From Balamuthia mandrillaris (Eukaryota; Discosea; Longamoebia; Balamuthiidae), in NCBI GenBank assembly GCA_031835245.1, contig JAVKOQ010000283.1, positions 1 to 64,000 of the forward strand: a stretch of 64,000 nucleotides of DNA, given 5' to 3'. Below the pieces are notes generated by a model. The model was not told the DNA's origin. It saw nothing but the letters and a program-made list of their open reading frames with translations, and did not search any database. Made by a program: the position numbers and the translations under genes. Below, in pieces: positions 11,383 through 22,995 of the stretch (position 1 is its first letter; every line of letters starts with the position of its first letter).

Positions 11383-12228
11383 ATGGTAACTTTTGTTTTG
11401 TTTTGTTGTTTTGTCAAGATGACGCTGTGCACATAACCAAATCCTTTCTGCTTCCTCTTATTAGAAATTCAGATTTTGCGGTGAGCTTGATGCGCCGGAT
11501 TGGCTCCTGAAGGAGATTGAATTGCTGGCCAAGATCTCCAGCGTTCGTATCAAGTTTCTGGTGAAGGAAGTTATTGACCGGTTGCTCAGCGGTTCCATTG
11601 ATGTACGATCCTATCTGTCCCTCCTTTCTTCCTTTGCTCAAGCCACTAATCGAGCGACACTGCCTCCCACAGTTTTCCAACGTTACGAAACACACCGACA
11701 AATTCGGCTTAAGTACGATTTTGTTTCATCGGCTCGTTCTCTCTTGTTTTGCTCATCAAAAAAAAAAAAAAAACAAAGGTGACTCTGATGTGAAGGCTGT
11801 GATTGCAGCGCTCAACTTTATCGTCACGAATGGCGCCAAATACGACGTGGAAGCCAACACTCTCAACAACGAACTGCAACAGTTGGGTCTTCCCAAAGGT
11901 TTTTTTACTCTCTTTTCTTGCTCTCGCTTCCCTCATTCTGTGCCTCTATAACTTTTTTTTTCTGTCTCTGTTCTTGTCCCTTTGCCCTTCCTCCTCTCTT
12001 TACTCGTTCTCGTTCTCTCTTCTATTGTGTCTTCTCTCGTTCTTCCCTTCTTTCCGTTTCTTCTTTTGTCTGCTGCTCACCTGCTTCTCTGTTCTCTCGT
12101 TCTCTCGTTCTCTAACCTCTGTTCTACTTTCTCTCATGAACAGAACACTGCGATTCTCTAATCCGTCCTTTCAGCGAGCGAAAACATGACCTACGAGAAA
12201 AGTTTAAATCTCAAACACTCAAACGTAA

Positions 12229-12270
<42 letters not shown>

Positions 12271-12830
12271 ACTCACCCCAGTATCATTTCACAAACAAGT
12301 GGATAGACTTCAATCCGTAGAGTGGCGAGTAGACTATATTCTTTCTTCCAGTTCTCTACAAGTACCATCAACAACTCTTTCGCCATCGTTCTTTTTAGCT
12401 TATGACAGCTATTGTTTTTAATGTTTTTTTTTCTCATTTGCTTGTTGGTTCTTCATTGCAGACTGTGGAAACCCCGACAGTGCAGGTTTGTTTGGAGGTG
12501 GAAAACTCTATCCAAAAAAGACGGAACGAGAGCCTTCATAGAGAGGATGGTGGAGATAAGAACAAAGAAGATACAGTAGGACCGTTACTTTCCAAACACG
12601 CCTTTGAAGTTCCAGTCGACAAGTTCCGCCTTTTGCTTTCAGGTACTTTATCTGGTCTCTCTTGTTGCTTGTTCTTTTCGTTCCGTCTGTTTTTCTCCTC
12701 CTTGTCGTTTGCTTGTTCTTTTTTCTTTCGTTTCTTATCTTATTTCTTTTCCACAACAGAATTAGAGATAGCAAGAGACATGATGCATGCCATCAGCGGC
12801 AGCAACGAAGAGTTGGGTTTAGGTTTATGA
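11383..12830 (+). CDS. COMM domain-containing protein 4 (COMMD4-like)
   Basis: Eight exons (11383-11385, 11465-11602, 11673-11712, 11779-11898, 12144-12224, 12300-12361, 12462-12642, 12760-12830) join to 231 residues. After the Met the protein reads KFRFCGELDAPDWLL, very close to the start of COMMD4, followed by LNNELQQLGLPKEHCDSL and, in the COMM domain, VEWRVDYILSSSSLQ and VDKFRLLL. COMMD proteins form the Commander complex with CCDC22/CCDC93, which recycles membrane cargo from endosomes. The first coding exon is exactly the ATG. It is assigned because the second exon starts right after an acceptor and has no Met of its own. An insertion rich in charged residues before the last COMM strand makes this copy longer than the animal protein (about 199). 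Confidence 0.85.
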
Positions 12831-13026
12831 ATGAACACACTTTTCCTTTCTTTTTCTTTTGTTTAATCTTTGAAAGAAACCCCCAAAACCGAAAAAATAG
12901 CTACATATCCGTTAGTTACTCATCTCCTTCCAATTGGCCAATGATACAAGAATCATAGTATGGATCTTCGTTGATTGCTGCGTCCTTGTCACCGACCTCC
13001 ACCGCCTTTAGGTTTAAGCATTTCAG

Positions 13027-14773
13027 TTAGACAACATCGCAAGAAAGAAGATGGAAGAGGAGCAAGAAGGAAAAGCAGGAAGAAAGAAAAAGAAGAACAA
13101 GATGTACCATCGCAATGAAGAAGGCCACGACAACAACAGCAACAACCGCCTGCAACGACCACAACGTAAACTTCAACCACGTTGCAATCTCTCCATCATC
13201 ATGACCTCCTCCTCCTTCCTTCTTTCCTTTGCTCTTGCTCTGCGGTAACAACGAGAACCTCTTCACATACGTCTTGATCCATCCCATCACCACATTTCCA
13301 CCTTCTTCCACTTCGAATCCTCCCAAGTACCATCCTCCTTTTCGCACGAAGAACAGCCTTATCACCTCATGCGGCAACATCAACGCCACGATCACCACCA
13401 CAAAGTAAGCAATGTAGAGGTTGATGACCGTTCTGGAGACGCAGTACAAGTCCATGCCCAGCCCAATGTTGATCATGGCCAAGCCCAACAGGATCCTTCC
13501 CAGCCATCTATGCAGCACATCGGGAACCACGGGCGTCTTCTTTCTCTCCAGGAACCAAAGGCGATCCGCCACGACGCCGATGACCGGCTGGATCAACGTC
13601 AGGATGAGGATGATCAAGCCAAGGGTTTGATGGCTGCCCTCGGAGAAGTGCTCCCTCACCTCCTTTCTATCCACGAAGATGACGATGAAGATGAAGCCCA
13701 AGACGGTGAGCAGCGCCGCCAACCCCATCAACAGCACGTGGTTGCGGAACCACCAGACGCCCTGCGCTGGCTTCAAGTATCGAGCCACAAAGTTGCCGCC
13801 TACCGCCAAGACCAACCAGGCCAGAAGCATGAGGATGATGTGCGCCTTGCGGAGCCACTCGTCGTCGTCATCCAAGTCACCCACAGAGTCCCCTCCTTGG
13901 AAGAGGTCGATGCCAGAGGGCGAGGGAGCGGCGATAAAGTGTTGCGAGAAGCTAAAGTCATCACCAATAGGAGTGGCGGAGCCGCCGTAGGCCCACAGCA
14001 AGTAAAGACTGGTGCCGTTGGTGATGGCGATGTCGCCCGTGGTATCGCCGGTGTCGAGCTGGCGGCGCAAGTGCCAAGAGGTACGTCCGTTTTCACGACT
14101 GGCCGAGAGTAACTTTTGTTGTTTGTTTGTTTGTTTGTTTGTTTGTTTGTTTGTTTGTTTGTTTGTTTGTTTGTTTGTTTGTGTTGTTGTGTTGTTTTTT
14201 AGTTGTTTTTGTTTGTGAGTTGAAAGAACGAAAGAATAGAACAACCAAAAAGTAAACATTACAGTAACGTCTTGACTTGCATCTTGCCCAGGCCGGCCAT
14301 AGATAGTGGCGTATCGATCGCTCACGCAACCGTTTGGACAGGCGGCACCTCCGAAGTAACACCAGATCACGTCCGAGTCGGGCATCTTGTCGTTGTGAGA
14401 GAGACCGAGGGCGACCCAACCGTCGTTGGTGCTCTCCAAGGTGAACTCGACTGCAAAAAAAAAAAAGATGAGAAAAAAAGAAAAGAGAAAGAAGAGAAGA
14501 AAAAATAAGAGGAAAGAAGAGAAAAGGATTACTTGTGTCGTCATCGAATATGGTCCATGAGACGGACCAAGTGTCAATGCTGTTACGAAAACTGCCAGCG
14601 CTTACCTCCGTTTGCGCTTCTGTTGAGGTTCGTTTTTTTTTAAGAGCGTTACCGACAGTTTTTTTTTTTGTTGAAAAGAAAAAGAACAAACCAGCATAGG
14701 AAAAGAAGGCAGCGAAAGCTATCACCGCAAGCAACACAAGGAGCGTTGTGGACCCGTGTTTCTTCCTCGTCAT
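13027..14773 (-). CDS. DOMON-cytochrome b561 membrane protein
   Basis: Minus-strand exons 14773-14692, 14619-14533, 14450-14263 and 14112-13027 give 480 residues. A signal peptide is followed by a DOMON domain (DTWSVSWTIF, then VEFTLESTNDGWVALGLS and DSDVIWCYFGG) and then a cytochrome b561 core of several membrane helices, with the four candidate heme histidines in AHIILMLLAW, NHVLLMGL, SHQTLGLII and LHRWLGRILL. Such proteins pass electrons across membranes, usually from ascorbate, to extracellular acceptors or ferric iron. The C-terminus ends in another hydrophobic segment. The third intron holds a (TTTG)n tract on the plus strand, which makes it A-rich on the coding strand and an exception to the pyrimidine rule of this window. 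Confidence 0.87.
14121..14181. repeat. (GTTT)n microsatellite in intron 3 of the DOMON gene
   Basis: About 15 uninterrupted tetramer copies lie directly upstream (coding sense) of the acceptor of the last exon. Confidence 0.95.
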
Positions 14774-16077
14774 TCTCTTCCTTGATGTCGTTTCCGGTGT
14801 TGGTGTGACCCGCTTTACTTACACCAAAAGAATGAATGAAGGTTACGCAAATGATGAGTTCATTTATACCATCAAGTTAATAAAAAATAGATGAAAATGA
14901 GGCGAAAAAATGGACAAACAAACACGCGTTGTATAGGGAAAGGAAGAAAGAGAATGGAAGGAGAGGGTTGTTGCTTTTCATTCTCTTCCTCCCCTCCGTA
15001 TTCCACCAAAAGAATTACAAGAAAAAAAAAAGGTCACTCGAAGAGGACAAAAAAAAAATTAAAAAAAAAACAAAACATAAAGAAACAAAAAAAAAGCGAA
15101 ACGAACCCCTTTTTTGTTTAACGAGGCCAATAGTGAGAACGACCGAGACAAAACTGTTCGTGCAAAGGGGGTTCTATTTTTTTATATAGATATATATTTT
15201 ATTTGTGTTTGTGCGTTACAAGGGGCATGAGGCATAAGAGAGAGAGTTGACCGCCGGTACATAGGAAAATTCATTATCAGCCTAAATGGCGCTGCTATGG
15301 ATCTTTTAGGCTATTCATCTGCCGTGCCATTGGGCCAAACTAACAACCGTTTGGCTGAAACGTCGTCGCGTTTGGTAATTTTCTTTTGGATTTGGTTTGT
15401 GACGTCTTCTTTAAGGCAAAACTCCAAACCGGCGAATAAAACCCCTCTATATCAACGCTTTGCGCTGCTTCTCCTTGGTCTTCTTCTTCTTTTTTGTGAT
15501 CAAAGCAACGTCGCTTTCCTCTTTAGATTTCGTGGGGTTGTTGATGGTTATTCGTCAAGGATCAAAGCCTTGAAGGTTGGGAGGACTCATGCATCGACCG
15601 ACTGCAGCTCTCAAGCTGGGTCTTGGCATATCCTTTGGAGAGGCTCTTTCCTTTGCGGCCCCCGACCTTCAGGTCCCTTCTTCTCGCTGTGACAATCCGC
15701 GGTCGTCCTCCACGTGCAGCGTAAAAAAAGTGGGGTACACACCCACCTCCTCGCTGGAAGTTAGCTCCTCCTGTAGCTGACACGTAACGACAACGACCCG
15801 GTCCTCGGCGCCATAACCACGCCATTATTTTACTTCGAAGATACAACAAAAGCGAAACAACGGATGGTTTCAGCTTTGAGCTGGTGTGTTTGGGAGCTTT
15901 TGTTTTGGGAACAAAAGAGGAGGGGAGGGTGATAGATCACCCACCTCAGTCAAGGCCGCAACCGGCTCGTGCTTGCCCCATGCAAACCTTGTCCCGCTTG
16001 CCGGCAGGTGGGGAAGGCTCCTCTCTCCTGTCCAAGATCACCTCCGCTCTCCTATCTACATCCAAAAGGAATTTTGC

Positions 16078-16085
16078 TGACGTCA
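16078..16085. promoter_or_regulatory. TGACGTCA palindrome (CRE/ATF-type bZIP site)
   Basis: A perfect 8-bp CRE core about 360 bp upstream of the ERGIC3 start codon. A second one follows 34 bp later. Binding by a bZIP factor is inferred from the motif only. Confidence 0.45.
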
Positions 16086-16111
16086 TTGTTCCAGGACGAC
16101 GCGGGTTTAAA

Positions 16112-16119
16112 TGACGTCA
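16112..16119. promoter_or_regulatory. TGACGTCA palindrome (CRE/ATF-type bZIP site)
   Basis: Second perfect CRE core upstream of the ERGIC3 gene, spaced 34 bp from the first. The pairing makes chance less likely. Confidence 0.45.
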
Positions 16120-16443
16120 TATCGCACGGAAAGGAAAAAATAGCGGACCACCTCACAAAGAGGGAAAAAAAGGACTTAGACTTTTTTTGTTGTTGTTGCT
16201 GCTGCTGGTTGTGTGTGTGGAGGGGATTTTCATTTGTGGGGGTCTGGTGCTGGTTTGTTTTTTTTTTAAAGTAGAAAGGGAAGGGAGAAGAAGAAAGAAA
16301 GGGATCGGTTTTGATCGAATCCTACAAACAAGGAGGTTTTTTTTTTGTTAAAAATTATTATCTAAAAAACTATTTTTTTGTTGATTTTATTGTTACAGTA
16401 TCATCATCATCATCATTTGTGTACCCAAACAAACAAACAAAAA

Positions 16444-18346
16444 ATGAACGACATCATCACAAAACTCAAAAATTTTGATGCCTACCCAAAGACCTTGGAG
16501 GACTTTCGAGTGAGAACGTTTTCTGGTGCTGCTGGTGCGGTTTCTTTCCCTTCCTCCCTCTTTCCTTTGGTCCCTCTCTGTTGTCTCATTTGCCTTCATT
16601 TTTTTTCCTGTTTCTTAGTGTCCATTATCAGTGGATTGATCATCGCGTGGCTCTTCATCTCCGAGCTGTCACTTTATTTAGCGGTGGATGTGAGCCCTCA
16701 ACTCTATGTTGATGTGTCACGAGGAGAGAAACTTCAAATCAACCTCGATATTACCTTCCCCAAGCTGGCTTGTTCTTGTAGGACTCTTCTTCCTCTCTTC
16801 CTCTCTTCCTCTCTTCCTCTCTTCCTCTCTTCCTCTCTTCCTCTCTTCCTCTCTTCCTCTCTTCCTCTCTTCCTCTCTTCCTCTCTTCCTCTCTTCCTCT
16901 CTTCCTCTCTTCCTCTCTTCCTCTCTTCCTCTCTTCCTCTCTTCCTCTCTTCCTCTCTTCCTCTCTTCCTCTCTTCCTCTCTTCCTCTTCCTCTTCCTCT
17001 TTCTCTTCCTCTTCCTCTTCCTCTTCCTCCTCTCACACATCGACAACAGATTTAAGCGTGGATGCTATGGACGTGTCAGGAGAGCACCAACTGGACGTAG
17101 ATCACAATATATACAAGCGGCGGCTTACTGAAACTGGGAAACCACTCAGCGTTGCTAAAGAAGGTAACCTTTTTCCTGTCTTAACTCCTCTTTCTTCTTC
17201 CTTCTTCGTTTCCTTTATCATTCTTTTTATAGGGTCCCTTCATTCTTTCTTTCTCATTTCTGTTTATTTATTCTTTTTTCCATGCCCAAAGATCTGGCCA
17301 CCAAGACGTCCGTGATAGTGCGCCCTGATGACTATTGTGGAAGCTGCTACGGAGCAGGCAGCACTCCCAACCAATGCTGTAACACTTGTGATGAAGTGCG
17401 AGAGGCTTATCGCAAGAAAGGATGGGCCTTTTCCAACGCCGATGCCATCGAGCAGGTTTCTCTCCTTCTCTCTTTTGCTTTTCTCTCCTGATCTCTCGTT
17501 ACTGTCTTTTCTTCAAGTAGATGTTTACGCCTTTATTCAAAACAAAAACCAGTGCAAACAAGAAGGCTTCACTGAAGCGCTCGAGGCACAAAAAGGAGAA
17601 GGCTGCCAGGTCTACGGCCACCTCCTCGTCAACAAAGTGGCAGGCAACTTCCACTTCGCCCCCGGTCTCAGCTTCCAGTCCCAAAACATGCACGTGCACG
17701 ACCTGCAACCCTTCAAGACCATGTCGAACTTCAACGTCAGCCACCACATCAACAGGATCAGCTTTGGCAAGGACTTTCCCGGCATCATCAACCCATTGGA
17801 CGGCGTCAGCAAGTCGCTGGCCGAGGGCTCGGGGATGTACCAGTACTTTGTCAAGATCGTCCCCACGATCTATGAGAGCTTGGATGGCAGCACCATCAAC
17901 ACCAACCAGTTCTCCGTGACGGAGCATTTCCGACCTTTTGAGAATGCCAACGCGGGTTTGCCTGGTATGTTATCCTTTTTTTTAAATAAGTTTGTTGTTT
18001 GTTTTGTTTATGTTTTATTGTGGCTTTTTCTTGATGTGAGGCTTCTTTTCTTGTTTTCCCCTCTCTTGTTTTTCTTTTTTCCGTTTGTTTTTTAAATCTC
18101 TCCTCTTTTAACCTCCTTTTCTACAAACACACACAATAACCACCACCAACAGGAGTGTTCATTATGTACGATCTGTCCCCTATCATGGTGAAGTTCACGG
18201 AGACACAAAAGTCGTTTGCCCATTTCCTGACGGGCGTGTGCGCCATCATCGGCGGTGTATTCACCGTTGCTGGTATCATCGACTCCCTCATCTACAACTC
18301 GATGCGTTCGCTCAGCAAGAAGATCGAGTTGGGAAAGGCTCACTAA
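16444..18346 (+). CDS. ERGIC3/Erv46-type ER-Golgi cargo receptor
   Basis: Six exons (16444-16534, 16619-16777, 17050-17163, 17292-17455, 17553-17964, 18153-18346) give 377 residues, the family length. Near the N-terminus is a cytosolic start (LKNFDAYPKTLEDFRVRTFSG) and membrane helix 1 (about residues 30-52). The lumenal domain shows LSVDAMDVSGEHQLDVDHNI, the paired cysteines in DYCGSCYGAG and QCCNTCDEV, EGCQVYG, and NKVAGNFHFAPG. Helix 2 lies near residues 340-362. Erv46/ERGIC3 cycles in COPII and COPI vesicles and, with Erv41, retrieves ER residents and carries cargo. The exon 5 start was set at 17553 because the frame then gives EQCKQEGF, as in the family. No clear C-terminal dilysine signal; the tail ends LGKAH. 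Confidence 0.93.
16789..16985. repeat. (CTTCCTCT)n minisatellite in intron 2 of the ERGIC3 gene
   Basis: About 24 nearly perfect copies of an 8-bp pyrimidine unit on the coding strand. They fill most of the 272-bp intron and leave all forward frames open, which creates spurious open frames. Confidence 0.95.
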
Positions 18347-18422
18347 TACATTCACTTTTTTCTTTCTTTCTTTATTTATTTTCTTTCTTTTTTTTTTTAA
18401 TTTTTTTTGAAGAATTTTTGTC

Positions 18423-18534
18423 TCTCTCTTATCCTCTCTCAAGTTTGTCTGGTCTCATGTCTGTCGTCATTTATTTTTGGATCTCTCTTATCCTCTCTCA
18501 AGTTTGTCTGATCTCATGTCTGTCGTCTTTAATT
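18423..18534. repeat. 59-bp tandem duplication downstream of ERGIC3
   Basis: Two copies of a 59-bp unit that begins TCTCTCTTATCC. They differ at few positions, and the second copy is slightly truncated. It lies between the ERGIC3 stop and the AFG1 start. Confidence 0.85.
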
Positions 18535-18631
18535 TCAACGACACGAATTTTCTTTCACATGACGACATGGATGATGTCTACATGACGACACGAAAAAGGA
18601 ACCCGAGAGTAAAAAGAAAGTGAAGACAAGA

Positions 18632-20664
18632 ATGAAGCTCGGCTGCGCCCACAGCAGGAGCTGGTTGCTTCCGCAACGGTTGTCACACGGCCGTTTCGCT
18701 CCGCTTTGTGCTCACCCTCATCGCAGCAGTGGTTGTTCTCTAGGCTCTTCGTCTCCGCTTCTTTTCATCGGCCAAACCAACAATAGAAGGAAATGGGATG
18801 CGATTACGATTTCGCGGTTCGCTGCTGCTTCTTCTTCTTTTTATTCTTCTTTTTCAGAGGCTTCTCGTGAAGACCCGTTGCAGAGGTACGAGAGGCTGAT
18901 CGCGGAAGGGGTCATCAAGGACGACCCGGCTCAACGCAAGGCTTTGGCTCCATTGCAAGAGCTGTACCAGCAGACGTTGCTCCAAAAGGCCACTCCTGAG
19001 CCTACACCTCCTCCTTCCGTATCTTCGCCTTCTTCCTCATCGTCTTCTTCCTCTTGGGTACCCCTTTTCATTTCTTTCTTGTCGTTTCTTTCTTTCTTTT
19101 CAACTGATTTAAAATAAAATGCAAAAACAGTTTAGTTGGCTACGAAATCCTTTGTCTTCTTCCTCTTCTTCTCCCACTGCTTCTACCGCCGAACCTCCTG
19201 CTGAAGCTCCCTCCTCATCCTCTCCTCTTGGAGTATACCTCTATGGCGACGTAGGTATGTTCTTCTTTTCCTCTTTCTTCTTTTTCTCGTTCTTCTTTCT
19301 TCTTTCTTCTTTCTTCTTTCTTCTTTCTTCTTTCTTCTTTCTTCTTTCTTCTTCTTATGAGAACAACAATAACAACCAAAAGGATGTGGCAAAACATTTT
19401 TGATGGACCTATTCTATGACTGCATACCAGCTTCCCGCCGCAAAAGACGCGTCCACTTTCACGCCTTCATGCTCGACATTCACGGCCGCATTCACCATTG
19501 GCGTCAACACAAAAAACAACAACAGCAATCTTCAAACAGCAATAACTTTAACCTCTTTCAAAAAGGGGAAGAAGTAAACGAAGGGGAAGAGGAAGGTGAT
19601 CCTCTTCCAGCATTAGCTCGAGGCATCGCAGCACAAACAGGAGTGTTATGCTTTGACGAGTTCCAAGTGACGGACGTGGCCGACGCCATGATCCTCCATC
19701 GCCTCTTCTCCCTGCTGTTCCGCAACGACGTCCTCTTTGTGGCGACCTCCAACAGAGCTCCCGATGAGCTCTATCAAGGAGGTTTGCAGAGGGATAGATT
19801 CCTCCCCTTCATCGACTTGTTGTATCGTCGTTGCCGAGTGCATCGCATCGTCTCTGGCAATGACTATCGGCTCACTGGCAAAGCTTCTCAAGGCGTTTAC
19901 TTTCTCATTCATCCTCGTTCTCCTTCTTCTTCGTTCGAACAGCATCATCAACAACAACATCTCAAAAGTGAAAGTGGAGGTAGTGAAGCTGAACAGCGGA
20001 TGGAAAGAGCATTTGCAGAATTGACTCATCATCAACAAGCTCATACCATGCAGCTTTCGGTTGCTGGAGGAGGAAGGAAGTTAAGAGTGCCAAAGACGGC
20101 GAGAGGTGTGGCTTGGTTCTCCTTCAACGACCTTTGTAAACAGAACTTGGGAGCAGCAGACTATATAGCTCTTAGCGAAGCGTTTCATACCGTTTTGCTG
20201 AGTGGAATACCGAAGATGAATCGACAGAGCGTCACAGAGGCTAGGCGCTTTATTACTCTCATCGACGAGCTATACAATCATAAAGTAATCTCCTTTTCCT
20301 TCTTCTTTTCTGTCCTTTTCTCATCTGCTTCTCTCTTTCCTCTCTTTCTCTTCTGTCCTCTTCTTGAGCTCCTCTGTCTTTCTCTCCTCGTTTCTCAATA
20401 CTAATGTGTCTGTTCAAAAAGGTGAAACTGTTATGTTCTGCTTATGCAGAGCCTGCTCATCTTTTTGAAGGCGGAGACGAAAAAGACTTGGAAGGTAGAG
20501 AAGTCTTTGATGATGCGACAGGACGACACATGGGAACCATCTGGCATGGCAAAGAAGAACAATTTGCCTTTCAGCGGGCCGTCTCTCGCCTCATCGAGAT
20601 GCAAAGCGAAGAGTACCTCAAGATTCCTCACAAGGGACATTCTTCTTCCACTTCCAACTACTAA
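18632..20664 (+). CDS. AFG1/LACE1-type mitochondrial AAA-like ATPase
   Basis: Exons 18632-19057, 19131-19254, 19383-20284 and 20422-20664 give 564 residues. The start is the first ATG, followed by a Arg/Ser-rich stretch that fits a mitochondrial presequence. The Walker A motif GDVGCGKTFLMDLFYD spans the exon 2-3 junction. HAFMLDIHGRIH, the Walker B block LCFDEFQVTDVADA and the sensor-like VATSNRAPDELYQGGLQR are all AFG1-type. The family helps degrade or extract mitochondrial membrane proteins, including respiratory subunits. Poly-Ser/Gln inserts (about residues 115-165 and near the Walker B region) lengthen it compared with other family members. Intron 2 carries a TTTCTTC repeat. Confidence 0.93.
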
Positions 20665-20775
20665 ACTCACGAAAGAAAACAAACCAAACAAAACCTAAAC
20701 AACGTTTTTTCCTCCTCTTGTTTCTTCTCCCAAAACAAACAGAAAAAGATATAGACAATGTTTCTTTTCTTCTCT

Positions 20776-21504
20776 TCAAACTTGAATGAGTAGTTGGCGT
20801 TTTGGAGTCGCTCCTTCGTATTCTCCATGCCAAGCTTCCTCCTCATCAGACAGACCACACAACAAAGCGGCCATGCCCTCCGCCACAATTCTTTCCTTCT
20901 CACGCTTACGCACGCGTCTCCCTCTCCATGCTCTTCCGCTGTTCATTTTGAAACCTTCATCCTCCTCCCCGCCATCGTCTTCTTCTTTCTCTTTCTCCTC
21001 CGTAATCCAAGAGCCCTCTCTGACAAACTTATGGACAGTTTCACTTCCGCGCCAATTGTTGTGGTTCCTGTTATTATCAGCAGAAGTATTACTCTTTGAA
21101 GGCTGTTGTTTCTGCTTCTCGGTGTTTGGTGACTGATCTGTTGCGAGGACATCGTGGTTGTTATTGTTGCCGTTGTTGATAGAGTTTTTGCTTCGTTGAC
21201 GAGCCATTTTTTGATTTGTAGGACTTATCAGAGACGCGGAGTCCCGCCAGGAGGGGTCGGGTGAGGACCAAGCAGCCGACGGCGTGGAAGGAACGGATGA
21301 AGAAGACGCTTTCTCCGCTGTCCCCTTCCTGTTGCCGTTGTTTTGACCGTCAGGGATGGTGGCGGCCCTCCATCCTTCTTTTATATCGCCGTTGTTAGAA
21401 GAGGAAGTCCTGCGCAAGCTCTCCCCTACTTTCATTCCTGCTCTTTTGATCCATGAGTTGGTCCTTGCTCGTAGCGGTTCCTTCACTTTCTCTTCCGTCT
21501 TCAT
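20776..21504 (-). CDS. Hypothetical charged, probably disordered protein
   Basis: A minus-strand frame of 242 residues from the first ATG at 21504. The same frame is open for another 40 codons upstream but has no ATG, so an upstream exon could exist. The protein is rich in Ser, Asn, Gln, Lys and Glu, with a polybasic patch (GRRVRKREKERI) and acidic runs. No domain is recognised. It lies 3' of the DHHC gene on the same strand. Confidence 0.5.
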   Translation of the reverse strand: MKTEEKVKEPLRARTNSWIKRAGMKVGESLRRTSSSNNGDIKEGWRAATIPDGQNNGNRKGTAEKASSSSVPSTPSAAWSSPDPSWRDSASLISPTNQKMARQRSKNSINNGNNNNHDVLATDQSPNTEKQKQQPSKSNTSADNNRNHNNWRGSETVHKFVREGSWITEEKEKEEDDGGEEDEGFKMNSGRAWRGRRVRKREKERIVAEGMAALLCGLSDEEEAWHGEYEGATPKRQLLIQV

Positions 21505-21716
21505 ATCGTACAGAAAACTCGCTGGTCGTTGAAGATGATTTCGGTTCGCTGCTCTTCTATAGTTCCGTTTTTTTTTTTTTCTTTGCTGAACCGACGCTGT
21601 CGACAAACTTGAGCCAGCGGGACGTCACTCCGGAATGTCAAGAATGTTGATAACGCCAATAATTTCGAACATGTAAAAAATGCAAACTATGCCAATTATG
21701 CCAAAAATTTGGTTTT

Positions 21717-22957
21717 TCACGTCCTCTTTTTCTTTGTCTGCGCAGAAGACGAGGAGGAGGAAGAGGGAGAAGAAGAAGAAGCCGAAGACGAAGACGAAAA
21801 GATCTCAGCAAGGTTTTGAAGAACGCCACGATGGTAAATGTTGGTCTGGTCCACGGTAAGCAAGCGTTGAACCTCGGCAAGAAAAGCTTTGTTCACCTCC
21901 GCGGCGCTTACTATTTGATCCTCTTCTTCCTCCTCTGCTTTGTCTCCTTTTCGTTTGTTTTGTGGCTCATTCCTTTGCCTTTCTTGTTGTCTTCGATGGT
22001 TGCTGTCTTTCGGCAGTTTTATCCTAAGTCCTCTTTTCTCCCCGTCGTTCTCCGTCTTAGCGGGTAAAGATCCTTCCTCCTTTTCCCTTCGCTTCTTCTC
22101 CGCCATATCCTTCACCATCTTCTCGCTGCCCAGAGAGAAAGCCTTCACATCGACTCCCGTTTTCATCCATACTTTCCTCACAATTCCAAACGAAGCAAAT
22201 CGACCGAACCGCAGGAGTTCTTTCACCTCGTCTATTCCTTCTATCTCCTCGTCTTCTGTGGGTTTCTTCTTGGCTTTTTCCTCTTTCCGCATTTCTTGAA
22301 TCCGTTTGGTGATGAGACGAGCGGCCTTGACGTCGCTCCTCAGGTCGGATCGTTTGAAGGTCTCGTAGGTGGTTGTGTTCTTGACGACGAGGTACACTTG
22401 GTAGAAAGTGAAGCCGTAGAGCACCAAAGCCAACACTCCGGAAAAAACTCCCAAAGCTAAACACCCTCCTCCCTCTGATACTAAAATCTGGAATACACAA
22501 AAAAAAGAGTTAGGAAAGATGAAAAAAATAAAGAGAAAGCGAAGAAAGAAGTACGTTAATGAAAGCTCCCCAAGGAAGAGGAGACATGCGTCCGGTGATG
22601 TTGTTGCGAATGACCATCGTCCAGAGACCTTTCTCCTCGATGATGCCCCTCACCACTGCCACCAATCCCCAGGAGCTGTACGTCGCCAATAACGCAGTCG
22701 ACAACAGGAAAATGATGAACTACATAGAGATAGAACCATTTTAGAGGAATAGAATAACAAAACTATAGTAAGTGAGAGAAAAGAAGAGAAGAGGAAAGGA
22801 GGCGAACCTTGGCATGGTTGTTAGCACCAACGCAATTGTTGATCCAAATGCAGTGATGATCAAAACGGGCAACACAACCTCCGCAAACATTGCAATGTTT
22901 TGCTCGTGGTGGTCTTCATCGAAACGTTCCTTTTAGTCAACTGAACAAAAGAAAAGG

Positions 22958-22995
<38 letters not shown>

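Larger units (their letters stand above)
14774..16443. other. Long intergenic region with a GC-rich island
   Basis: This is 1.67 kb between divergent genes. It holds A-runs at 15000-15110 and a GC-richer island at about 15560-15830. A second GC-richer stretch at 15930-16090 ends in two TGACGTCA palindromes. Short open frames exist on both strands, for example 87 codons on the minus strand from an ATG at about 15825, but none matches a family I know. A structured RNA gene is possible, but no snRNA, SRP or RNase P hallmark was found. Confidence 0.5.

Noticed and set aside
15297..15692. Plus-strand open frame of 131 codons in the long spacer
   Set aside because: No homology, no good splice context and no domain; kept only as part of a possible RNA island.
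17521..17552. ERGIC3 exon 5 starting at 17521 with an extra DVYAFIQNKNQ-like segment
   Set aside because: It would put the exon out of phase with exon 4; the acceptor at 17552 keeps the frame and yields the family sequence EQCKQEGF.
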